Source: Physella acuta
Lineage: Eukaryota > Mollusca > Gastropoda > Physidae
Direction of reading: 5' to 3'
DNA: 64,000 bases
Assembly: GCF_028476545.1 (NCBI RefSeq)
Contig: NW_026732311.1
Location: forward strand, 370,501 to 434,500
In this document: positions 11,117 through 23,100 of the stretch, one piece after another
Position numbering within the stretch: the first letter of the stretch is position 1
How the letters are laid out: the number at the start of each line of letters is the position of its first letter
Made by a program: the position numbers and the translations under genes
Notes under the pieces: model-generated
Databases searched by the model: none
Seen by the model: the letters and a program-made list of their open reading frames with translations, nothing else
Told to the model about the DNA's origin: nothing

Positions 11117-14100
11117 ATGGATGAAAATAGTCTTGTGGTAGCTGTTCGACTGTGCGATACTGATGAGAAAGAGCAACCAGATCCGTTGTGTTTACTAACC
11201 AAGGATTTGTCAACATGGCGAAACTTCGAGGCATTAGTAAGTAACAAAACAAGTAGCAAGTTGTTACTTACAAGTAGATCTAGATCTGTCTGTAAGTTAG
11301 ACGATGTTTCGGTGGATCTTTATAAATATCCATTCTAGATCTAGTAGGCCTCCCTTCTTAAAAAAAGGGGTGTTAGGTTTTCTCAAGGGAGTCTTCACTC
11401 TAGCTACTAGCTACTAGTGACCAGCTAGATCTAGATCTAGTCTTTAATTTTTATTTAGAAATAGATCTAGATCTAGTTTTTTTTTTATTATTCTACTTGG
11501 CGCTTACTAAAACTAATATTAATTATTACATTTTTACCAATTACTTTACTGTTATGTTAGGTCAACTATTACTATTAGAGTATGAAACTCTACTACAACC
11601 CTCACACATGCTCCACTTAGTAGTAACTTTGTTGAGACAGTTAACCTTAGTTACCAGTTACTAATAGTTAGGCTAGCATTTCAACATTAATATTTTATTA
11701 TTAGCCTAAGTCTTATACGTATAATAACTCTATTATCTTCATTCAGTTGCGGGACATGTACAAATCACCACCTAAAGCTATCAAAGTCTGTTATCTGGAT
11801 GATGAGAATGATTGGGTAAGTAGTAAGTACTGTCTATTGATTTCAAGTGCATAAACTTACATATGTGCTAACGAAAAAATTGTTATTGTCATGCAATTTT
11901 TTTTAGTGGAAAAAAAAATCAAATAAACTTAGTCAATCTAGTTCAGATTAGTTTTTTCATCATAAATAATTTGTTTAAGCTGTGGATATTAATAGATCTA
12001 AATTTTTTTGAAATTATAAATAACTTTGAAAGTGAAACTGAAAGTTATCACTGGAAGCAACCTCGGACAGATGAGGCTCGTTAGCTGGGGACAGCCACTC
12101 TTCTGGGAGAGACAACTCCAAACTCAAACAACTGCTGCCTTGTAGTTTGTTCTTGGTTTAACAAAGGCTATGGAAGCAAATCCAAAAAGAAAAGCAGGCT
12201 GAAATCTGAGTGAATGGCCTCAATGGTGCATAACCAGTCGACACGTATCCTTAATTGTGATGGAGCCGTGGTCGAGTCGGCAAAAAAAGCTCATGGTTGA
12301 TAAATTCGAAAAAAAAAAGTCTCGAGTTCAAACCCTCTGGCAGATAAGGCTCGATCCCTTCCAACACTTAAAATTAAGAATGAAGAAGAAGAACTGGAAG
12401 CAACAACAAATTTTCTAGTAGGGGAGAAACCCACTGATTTAATTTAATTTTGATTTGTATATAAATTTTGTACAAATTTTAATGAGTTTCCCTAAACATA
12501 AGGATAAAAACATATAATGCTCTAATTCAATATTTTAAATGAACTTAATAATCCCTAATAAACATCCCTTAAAATTGTATTGTTTATTCCTACCCTCATA
12601 CATGATTTCAAATTCGAACACATGTTAATACCAAATATTGTCTTGGACATGTTAATACTTTGTATATTTTATTTGGTTTAATTATTATATTACTTAGATT
12701 CAGCTTGATAGTGATGCAGAGCTAGCTGAAGCTGTTAAGGTATGTTGAAGAACAAAATTTCTATTTTTATGAGTTACGTTATGAATTGTTAGAAAAGAAA
12801 AATAACGTATAATTATAACTCTCTTTTTGTTTTTAGTATGGAGACATTTTTTTGAAGTAAAACTATATATTATTAGTCACTAATTCTTAGATGATATTGA
12901 ATATTTACATTTTTTAATACAGGTGACCAAAAATTCTGGTGAGATTTTGCAACTGAAAGTTTACAGATACGGCGGTGGTGTAGAGAAGAGCGAACCTGCA
13001 AGCCAACAGCCAACATACATTCCTACCACCGACCCTGGAGGTGATGTCTTTGACCAGCTGTCATACCCATACCACACTGCATTCAGCCAACCAACAGTCT
13101 CCAGTCCGATTGATGCCCCGCCCCCTGTACCCCCAAGACAGCCAATAGCACCAAGGCTCCACCCTGAGATTTTGATCTACCCTTACCCCAATGGCGCGAA
13201 TACCGTCATGTACAACCCTGGTACCTTGTACACACAGTTTTCTACCTCAGGCACCGCCAGTGCCCCTGGCCCAAGCATTCCACTGTCTACAAATGCAGTG
13301 CCTGCCCCTTTCTGCTACGGTAGTATCAATTCCATTGACATGTCACAGACCATTCCTTGGGACCTGCCTGCTAGAGAAGAAAAAACTACCAACCCATTCG
13401 ATGAATTTAAAGACAAAAACACACCATTGGCGTACAAAAGTCAGAGGGAAGATACTTTGATGACTGATAGTTCAAAAGTTGAACCTTTGTGCACAGAATC
13501 TCGTTCTCTTGGACAAAATTTTATCCCCAACCAGGATCCTTTTGAGATTAACTCCCCTGAAACACAACAGATTCACTCTTCTGTTGCATGCGACATAAGG
13601 CCACCACTAACCCCAACTACTGCAAGCAAATCTTTGGCCCAGGAAACAGTAGCCAGCAGTAAAGAATCTGAAGTCGCAGGGGGAACAACCCAGCCTGCCA
13701 AGCTGTTGGAATGGGTGAACACTGTCCATGCTGCTCTCTCCTTCAATGCAGGGCAGGATCATTTCCCCCAAAATCCACCAGCAGTCGGTGGAAATCCATC
13801 CTACTCCGCTGCTATTCCAAAATGTAAAGTTGTCAAGAAAGGATCTGAAAATCAACCACCCAAACCTTTGCCGAGATATCTTTTAATGATGGATGGTGCC
13901 CAATCTGGTGCCAATGCAGTGGCAATTGAAATGCCACCTGAGCCAGATTTTTTCCATGCAGCAAGCCTAAATAAAGATGAAGAAATTGCTGCAAGCGGAG
14001 GGTAAGTCAGTTTAATATGTTACATTGTTTTATCTATAACTAGATATTTTAACTACATTTATATAGGACCTATGTTTAAATTAAGAATGACACTAATTTA

Positions 14101-17100
14101 AAATGAAAAAAAAATTTATATTGTTAAATTGCATTGTCAATACCAGTAGGACGATATTTTAATATTTATGTATTAAAAAAATTAAATATTTAAAATGACA
14201 CGAAGATAAAATGTAAAAATTTATATGTTCTATTGTATATTTTGATTACATTTATGTATAACTAAAATTGAATATTCAAAATGACACTGAGATAAAATGT
14301 TGAAATGTGTTCCCAGAGCATCTTCGACTTCAGCATCTGAAGAAACTGGTGAAGTGGTGGCCAGAGGAGGTAGTGATGCTGCAGCAGTCTGCAGAGAAGT
14401 ATGTTGCTCTTATTATCCTAAATCATTGCTTGAGATCCCATTGAAGTTTAGGCTTTATTAAAAGTAATGATACATTTCATAAAAAGTTTTGAATTTTCAA
14501 AGAATACAATTAATTTAACTATTAAATTAAATTTTATACACTAAAAATATTAGTAAAACTCTGAGAAAATTTAATCTTGTTGTCTGTTTATATTTATATT
14601 GTGAACTTTGGTGAAATGCTTTCTTTCTCCACCTTTGAATATTTCTGTCCTTCCCTTTTAATTGTTTTTAAATGCTGTTTCTATGTGCCTTTAAGTTCCT
14701 GTCACCTAGCCTTGCTTGATGTCAATCTTGCATGTATAGCTGTGCTTGTTCCCATTGTTCAGCATTGGCCAATAGAGACTGAGTTGTAACAGATCTCTGG
14801 GATTCATCACATCTTCACTGCCGTGGCTCTATGTTGTTTTTTTACTACAAGATTTCTTTCCAACTGGATGGACTGGAGGCTTGACACCTTTGTTTAATAA
14901 GACAACTATACTGACCAAACACCAGCGTCACTGCAATTTATCCTCAATTTAATCCTCAGATAAAATCGTCCAGCCAAGCTGCGGAGCCTTGTGGTGTGGC
15001 GGTGGTGACAGCAGAGAGTTCAGCTGCTAAGTCGGAGAAAAAAGTGAAAAGATCAGACGGAAAAGTTAAAACAGTGAGGAAAGAAAAATCAGAGAAAAAA
15101 GATATGAAACCTAAAGCAGCAGTAGAAAAACCAGAACGGAAACTCAGCAAAAGCAAAACAGATGAGCACTCTTCTGTTAAAGAAAATAAGAAGAGACCAA
15201 GTTTGGAGAAAGTCCCAGAGTTGAAAGCCGAAGAGAAGAAAGTGATTAAAGCTGATGTTGAATCAGGAGAGAAAGTGAATGTCAAGGAGGAGATGACTCT
15301 GCTTCATGGGGACTTTGTGAAGTTTATGAGGAAGGTAAAGTTTTGCTGGACAACATCAATCTATGCTGTGTTGCTAGTCAGTGTCTTGATTTCTGCTACA
15401 TGCTGTTTGCTTGTCTACAACCTTGCTTCTCTGTAGATTTCATTGGTGGCAGGATAATGTACTTACAAATCTCTTGATAGAAACCATCTTAAATTAAAAA
15501 TAATTATTGTTATTGTCGAACTAAAGAATGAAATATTTTCAAACATTTATCACAATCATTACAAATTTGTTTTTTGTAGTTTTGATCCTTGTCTTTTTTT
15601 GTTTGCATGGTTTACAAAATGATTATCTTTAAATAACAATTTTAATAGACAAAAAAAAATAATGTAATCTCTATTTATTGTTACGTTAAATGTGTAGCTT
15701 TATACTGTCGTTGAGGCATGTTTAGAGCGTACTGATTTGCTTATTTCCAGTGGAAGAAAGACATGCACTCCACTATAGTCAAAGATGTGGTGAAGCAGAC
15801 AGACAGCTTGCTCCGTAAGACACTGTCAAAGTCTCAGGCACAGAGAGACCTGGACGTCCTTGAACTTAAGACTAGACTCACAAAATGTAAGCTCACATAC
15901 TTAACTTGTTATTCCTAATTCCAATACATTTTCAGGCTACCATTTTATTAGAAATAGTTGTTTTGTAACTAAAAACGATAATTTTTGTTTTTTAATTAAT
16001 GACTCAGTTCTGAACAAAATTGTGCTTGTATTTCCCTCAGTGATAGGTCAGCATGTGGGTATCCGATGTATGGTCTGTAACAGGGATATTGTTGGCATAC
16101 GCTACATGTGTGGGTGAGTCATAACCTAAAAATAACATAAACTTTAAGGACTGTGGTTTTGTAGGTATATTTGTACTCATGGGACCGGCTCGGCCTAGCA
16201 GTAGAGTGCTAGACTGTTAACCGGAAAGTCTTGAGTTCGAATCTAACTTCAAGTCTGCAGAATGTCCCTAAGTCCACCCAGCTCTGATGGGTACCTAACT
16301 CACACTAGAGGCAGCAAAGCAGCTAGGCATAGTGTTGACCACACTATCCCTTCTTATGCCGTGGTAGTTGAAACAGGTGAACTCTACTTCATCTGCACAA
16401 ACGGGAAAAAAGAATATCTGTACTCAGCTATCCTCCTTTAAAGAGGTGTGGTCAGCATTATGCCCAGCTTCAATAACTACCCACCCACTTGAGCTTGCAA
16501 GTCAACTACATTAACAGTCAAATGTATAAGTTCAGCATTAAAAGTTAATTTATGTAAGATACAAGACTTTACACATGAGATTGAACAGTTGTTACATGAG
16601 CTGTTTTAATTTTTTGCACCCAGTAATTGTGATGACTCGACCACACCGACCCCTGCTTGGGAGTCAATTACGTTAACAATCAAATGTATAAGTTCAGCAT
16701 TAAAAGTTAATTTATGTAAGATACAAGACTTTACACATGAGATTGAACAGTTGTTACATGAGCTGTTTTAATTTTTTGCACCCAGTAATTGTGATGACTA
16801 TGACCTGTGTGAAACGTGTGAGGACACAGCCAACACGCACGACCCAACACACGTTTTCCTGAAGTTGAGGTACCCCTCTGCTGGTGCTGGATTTGTTGGG
16901 GATCAAAAGTTCCCACTGCTCAGGGAAAATGTTTACCTGCAGGATAAAGTCATAATGGAGGCTACAAGAGGGAAAGATTTTGAAAAGTGAGTTTGTTTTT
17001 TCTATATCCTCTTAATTTGATTTATTTAAGTCAGAAACTCGTTTTTTTAGTTTTACAATTATTGTTAGAACATTTTTAATATAACTTAATTGTGTTCCTT

Positions 17101-20100
17101 AGTCATAATCATCATGGCTAAAGGCAGAAAAATTGCTATCCAAAATTTTTCAAATATATTGGAAAGATTAATACAACTTTTAAAGTGTTTTATTATTATT
17201 TAACTTTTCCTTTCATTTGTTTTAAAACTTTTTTGTGTGCTTCTGTGACTGCTTTTAGGGCCTAAAAAGCTACTTGTACCTGTGCCATAAGCCTGTACTT
17301 AAACAGAAATAAAACCTTGATATGATACCATGTTGCCTCTATTCCCTCCCACTGACAAATTTGTTTTTCATCACCCCAGGGTAGAGGAGAGCCAGAACAC
17401 AGACAGTAGAATAAAAATCTCAGAGAAAGTTGTGCTGGAACAAACAGAAATACAAGAGCTCAGCACAAGACAAATTGAGCCCAATACTCACCAAGGATTT
17501 ATGGTCCAGGTCAGTCACCACTCTTTACTTTTATAAGTATCAAGGTAAAAATTGAGCCAAATACACACCAAGAATTTATGGTCCATGTCAGTCAAAATCC
17601 AAATTTTTCAAAAAATGTATGGAAAAAGTTAACACCACAACTCTAGATAACAATTTCTAAAGTAATATATTTTATAAAGTAATATTTCAATATTTCCAGT
17701 ACATTGTAAAACATTTTTTGTTTACTAGACACCATACAAAAAACAAGCAACCTCATTATATTTTTGTGTTTAACCAGACACCATCTTGTAACTACTTTGA
17801 CCTGGAGATGAACCATGGCATACACCCGGATGAAGACAGACTAGCCCACTACATGAGAAACTCAGAGGAGACAACCCCAGACCATGGCATACACCCTGAT
17901 GAAGTCAGACTAGCTCACTACATGAGAAACACAGAGGAAACAACTGGAGACCTGGATAGAGTAGAGCATCACATAGAGAGAAAAGTGGACACCATTCCCA
18001 TGGTGCATTTGTTTGCAGCCACACCAGTTGCAGCTGGCAATACTGAAGGTAAAATGTTAAGATTTTTTTTACCGATGATATGGGCAGTAAAAAAATATTA
18101 CTACAACCCCGAAACAAATAATGTTGCAGTGAAAGAGCTAGTCTAGCAGTAATATTTCAAAGTTGTTTTTTTTAAAGTTTGCATTACTGAACAATTAATT
18201 ACAATAAACTAGGCCCTATATATTAACTATTACAGAAAAAAATTACTGAAAAATTAATTACAATAAACCATATATTAACTATTACCAGCTTTGATGTTCT
18301 GCTGCCCTCAATACTATGAGTTTTAGACTTGGAACTAATGCACTATTACTACCAGCTCTAAGACTTTAAACTACTGCCCTCTCAGTAAACAAAGATTAGA
18401 CTAAAAACTGTTTATGTCATCAATTATATGAAGAGTCTCCACAGAATACTTACTGAACAACTAATAACCATAAACTCTATGTTATAGTTAATCATTATAA
18501 AACTTTGATGCACTCCCCCCTCAATATCAAATGATCTCATCAAACAGATGTGAGTGCTGACCCAACAAGCCCATTTTATACAGAACACTTAATGAACAAC
18601 TAATAACCATAAACTCTATGTTATTGTTAACATTATAAAACTTTGCTATACTCCCCCCCTCAATATCAAATGATCTCATCAAACAGATGTGAGTGCTGAC
18701 CCAACAAGCCCAGTCTCCACAGACTCCAGCAGTAGCATCATCTCCTTGTCCCACCCTCACCAGTCAGCTGGTCTTCTAGCTGCAGCCATGCCACTCAGGA
18801 GGAGAGATGAGGAGGTCAATGTTAATGGGGACAGGGAGCCACAGGCCTGTAAGTTTATTAATTACCTCGTTAGTTGAATGTTTAATGGGGACAGTGAGCC
18901 ACAGGCCTGTAAGTTTATTAATTACCTCGTTATAGTTTAATGGGGACAGGGAGCCACAGGCCTGTAAGTTTATTAATTACCTCGTTATAGTTCAATGTTA
19001 ATGGGGACAGGGAGCTACAGGCCTGTAAGTTTATTAATTACCTCGTTATAGTTCAGTGTTTAATGGGTACAGTGAGCCACAGGCCTGTAAGTTTATTAAT
19101 TACCTCGTTATAGTTTAATGGGTACAGTGAGCCACAGGCCTGTAAGTTTTTTAATTACCTCGTTATAGTTCAATGTTAATGGGGACAGGGAGCTACAGGC
19201 CTGTAAGTTTATTAATTACCTCGTTATAGTTCAATGCTTAATGGGGACAGTGAGCCACAGGCCTGTAAGTTTATTAATTACCTCGTTATAGTTCAATGCT
19301 TAATGGGGACAGGGAGCCACAGGCCTGTAAGTTTATTAATTACTCGTTATAGTTCAATGTTTAATGGGCAGGGAGTCACAAGGAATACCAAACCTAAGTA
19401 CATCACTGAAGGAGTATTCGCCCCCAATGCAGGGACCCGCACGTGTTTAGTTTTGTTCTGTTCCCAAGTTGGTACATTTAAAAAAAATTCACTGTGGTGG
19501 AGCACGAGTATGCCGCTAGTTTATTTATACCCGTGGTCACTACTGTGGATTCTGTTTTAAAATTTATATTTCGTTTGACTGAATCCCTTGACATTTATTG
19601 CCACCAGTTGACGAGGACCTGGACAGCATGCCACAACTTGTTCCGTTTCGCCGCCCCCAGTCCCCCAACCAGCCCATTTTCTTTGAGATGGACGAGGAGG
19701 ACAGCTCCTTCCAAGAATGGGACTCAGACAGCAGTGAGGACTTCTGTATCATAGACCCCGCCCCAGTATGTAGGGATGACTATGAGGCCATTACTGATGT
19801 AAGTATGACACACATGTAGTACTGCTGTGTAGTTGGGGCTTGGTGTTTCATGATGATCTGCTCAGTGATTGACTAGACATGAAAAAAATTGTGTACAAAA
19901 TTCACCCCTGACACTGTTACACTGTTTAGGGCTTGAATATCTCAAAATAGTTTATAAACCCATTCATGTCAACCCCCATATAATCACAATGGCTTGCAAT
20001 CTTTGGCTTGTTCCCTCATGCCTAAAAATGATTACAATGTGGTAGATAACATGATATTTTGAGCTACATAATTAAGTAAACTAAACTAAATAGCATTCAT

Positions 20101-23100
20101 TAATTAAAACTGATAAATGTTACTATTACAAAATAGAAACATGACTTTTGAAAGCTTCTTATATTGGTGTTAATGAACATTAGTTGGATGTTGAATACCA
20201 AAGTTTTAAAAACAAAAGAAAAAAAATTGAAATCATTGAAACATATTTTAGTTAATTTAAATGAAAAATATAATGAATGTAAATATTGTTTTTGAGTGAT
20301 AATATAAGCAACATTTTAGAAGAAAAAAAAATCAATAATTTAGTTTCATTAATTGATATCAAAATTAAAGTCTATTTATACTTAATATAGGATGATGGAG
20401 AGGAACAAGTTGAAGGTCCATTTCAAGTTGAAGGTACTTGCCAAGTTGAAGGTCCTTGCCAAATTGAAGGGCTAAACCTAGTTAAAGAACCGTGCCAAAT
20501 AGCAGGCCCATGCCAAGCTAAACAACCTTACCACATTATAGAGAGACCCTGGAGAGTTGAGGGACCTTGCCAAGTTATAGGACCCTGTCAAGCTCTTGAG
20601 AACCCCTGTCAGGATCAGCCACAAGAACTTGTACAAAACAACTCTAGCACTGTCGACATTGATGCTGCAACACCAGTTACTGATGCCCCAGCTCCAGTCA
20701 GTGATGCCCCAGCTCCAGTCAGCGATGCCCCAGCTCCAGTCAGTGATGCCCCAGCTCCAGTCAGCGATGCCCCAGCTCCAGTCAGTGATGCCCCAGCTCC
20801 AGTCAGTGATGCCCCTGCTCCAGTCAGTGATGCCCCTGCAGCTGTCAGTGCTGCCCCACCTGCCAGTTTTGACCAGGTTGAGGATGTTAAGACAGGCGAG
20901 GCTGTCACCCCTGTAGCGGACAGCCCTGTGGATGTTCATGTGCAGCAGGAGGAGAGAGAGGAGCCGGTGGAGGTGGAGGTGAAACAGGTGTATAAAGCCA
21001 CCATACAGGAGGACGAGTTGGTGCACAAGATGAACGACGAGGAGAAGTCCAGGTGAGTGTTTGCACAGGTTCACCTCGGTATCTTCTAAGCCAGTTCACC
21101 TGTATCACCTGTATACAAGTTTGTATAAAGAGTACTGTTTTTTCCCCATTGTTTTGAAGAGAGAATAGATTGCATTGAGATTTTTTCTGTTTGCATTGGG
21201 ATTTGTTTTGTTATAAATTGAGGTTTTTGAATACTTTACTTATTCTTAAGCCTTACTAAATCTCTCAGCTCAGATGGGTACCTGACTCATGTTAGGGAAG
21301 GTAAAGGCGGCTGGGCATAGTGCTGACTACACTATGCCTTCATATGCCGAGATCACAGAAACAGGTGAATTCTACTTCACTTGCCCCATAGACCATCAAC
21401 TTCAAAAGGAAACTGAATAGCTGCTTCATATAAAACTTGTTGGTAGCTATACCTAAAATATGTACTACATAGCACCAAAAGATAACCGATGCTGTTATAA
21501 AAGTGTAAACAAGAATGAATTAAATCTTCAGGTTTGAGCAACTCCTCCGAGCAGAAATGGATAAAGAGTTTGAAGAAGAATTAAAGAAAAGGGCCAAAGA
21601 TCTGGAGAGAGCATTGCAAGCTCAGAAAGAAGAAGAGTTCCGGTACATCCTGGAAGCTAAAGAAAGGGCGGCCGCCATAGAGAACGAGAGGCTGGAACTG
21701 GCAGCCAAGCGTAAAGAGCTGGATGACCAGCATGCACTTCTGGTCAGACAGGCGTCGTCTGTCAGCAGCTCCTTACTGGGGGAGAACTCACTCACATCCT
21801 CTGACAGCTACACTGTGGGCAAACGTGACGCTAATTGCCAGACGTAAGTTGGTCTACAGCTCACTTATTATAGCCCTTATTTGTAAAGAAAGTAAGAAGT
21901 TCCCTTTTCAAACCTGACGGTTTATAGGGCAAGTGAAGTAGAGTTCACTTGTTTCTGTGACCTCGGCATATGAAGAGTTAGTGTGGTCAGCACTATGCCC
22001 AGCCGCCTTTACTTTCCTTAACTTGAGTTGTAAAGGTTTAATTTTTATTTTCACTTATTATATAACTATAACCCTTACTTGTAGGTGTTTCACTACATTT
22101 CACCTATTATAACCCTTACCTGTAGTAGCCTTAGATTTCTAAACAGACTGCTGTTGAAGTTGGTAAATTGCATGTTGGTCTACATTTCACTTATTATAAC
22201 CCTTACTTGAAGGGGTGTCACAGTAGTAGCTTTAGTTTTCTGAAAGAACTTCAGTTTAAGATGATAAAATGCAGGTTATTATATTTTTAATTTTTATTAT
22301 GATTAAACTATGAAATTTCCTATTATAAAATGAGATAAAACAAGCATTGGTAACTAAAGGCATTTGGATTATGTATAGAATTGTACTTGTATTGAATCAT
22401 TAGATTTACTTACTTATTATTTTTCATCAGATGATAGTTCTGATGAACTGTTTGATTTATTAAGTTCACTCTAGACAAATGTATTGCACTTTTGTGAAAT
22501 CCTGTCCATAACACCACCTCTATCATCCATTGATTTACTGTTAGTTGACAAATGTATTGATTGTGTTGTGCCTGTTTGTCTCAGAAACCCAGAACCTTTC
22601 CATAACACCAGCCCTATCATCCATTGATTTACTGTTAGTTGACAAATGTATTGATTGTGTTGTACCTGTTTGTCTCAGAAACCCAGAACCTTTCCATAAC
22701 ACCAGCCCTATCATCCATTGATTTACTGTTAGTTGACAAATGTATTGATTGTGTTGTACCTGTTTGTCTCAGAAACCCAGAACCTTTCCATAACACCAGC
22801 CCTATCATCCATTGATTTACTGTTAGTTGACAAATGTATTGATTGTGTTGTGCCTGTTTGTCTCAGAAACCCAGAACCTTTCCATAACACCAGCCCTATC
22901 ATCCATTGATTTACTGTTAGTTGACAAATGTATTGATTGTGTTGTACCTGTTTGTCTCAGAAACCCAGAACCTTTCCATAATACCAGCCCTATCATCCAT
23001 TGATTTACTGTTAGTTGACAAATGTATTGATTGTGTTGTGCCTGTTTGTCTCAGAAACCCAGAACCTTTCCATAACACCAGCCCTATCATCCATTGATTT

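Noticed and set aside
15335-15436. Membrane-anchored C-terminal tail of the NBR1-like protein by intron read-through
   Set aside because: The frame runs on into hydrophobic sequence (TSIYAVLLVSVLISATCCLL) after the GTAAAG donor at 15335. An isoform is possible, but the spliced phase joins perfectly to 15751, and nothing else supports a stop here.
16188-16260. tRNA gene
   Set aside because: A and B boxes are present, but no cloverleaf closes and the same head plus body recurs at several loci, so it is a SINE.
20478-21074. 198-codon frame on the - strand
   Set aside because: Shadow of the 21-bp coding repeat of the NBR1-like exon 14; the + strand frame fits the splice phases.
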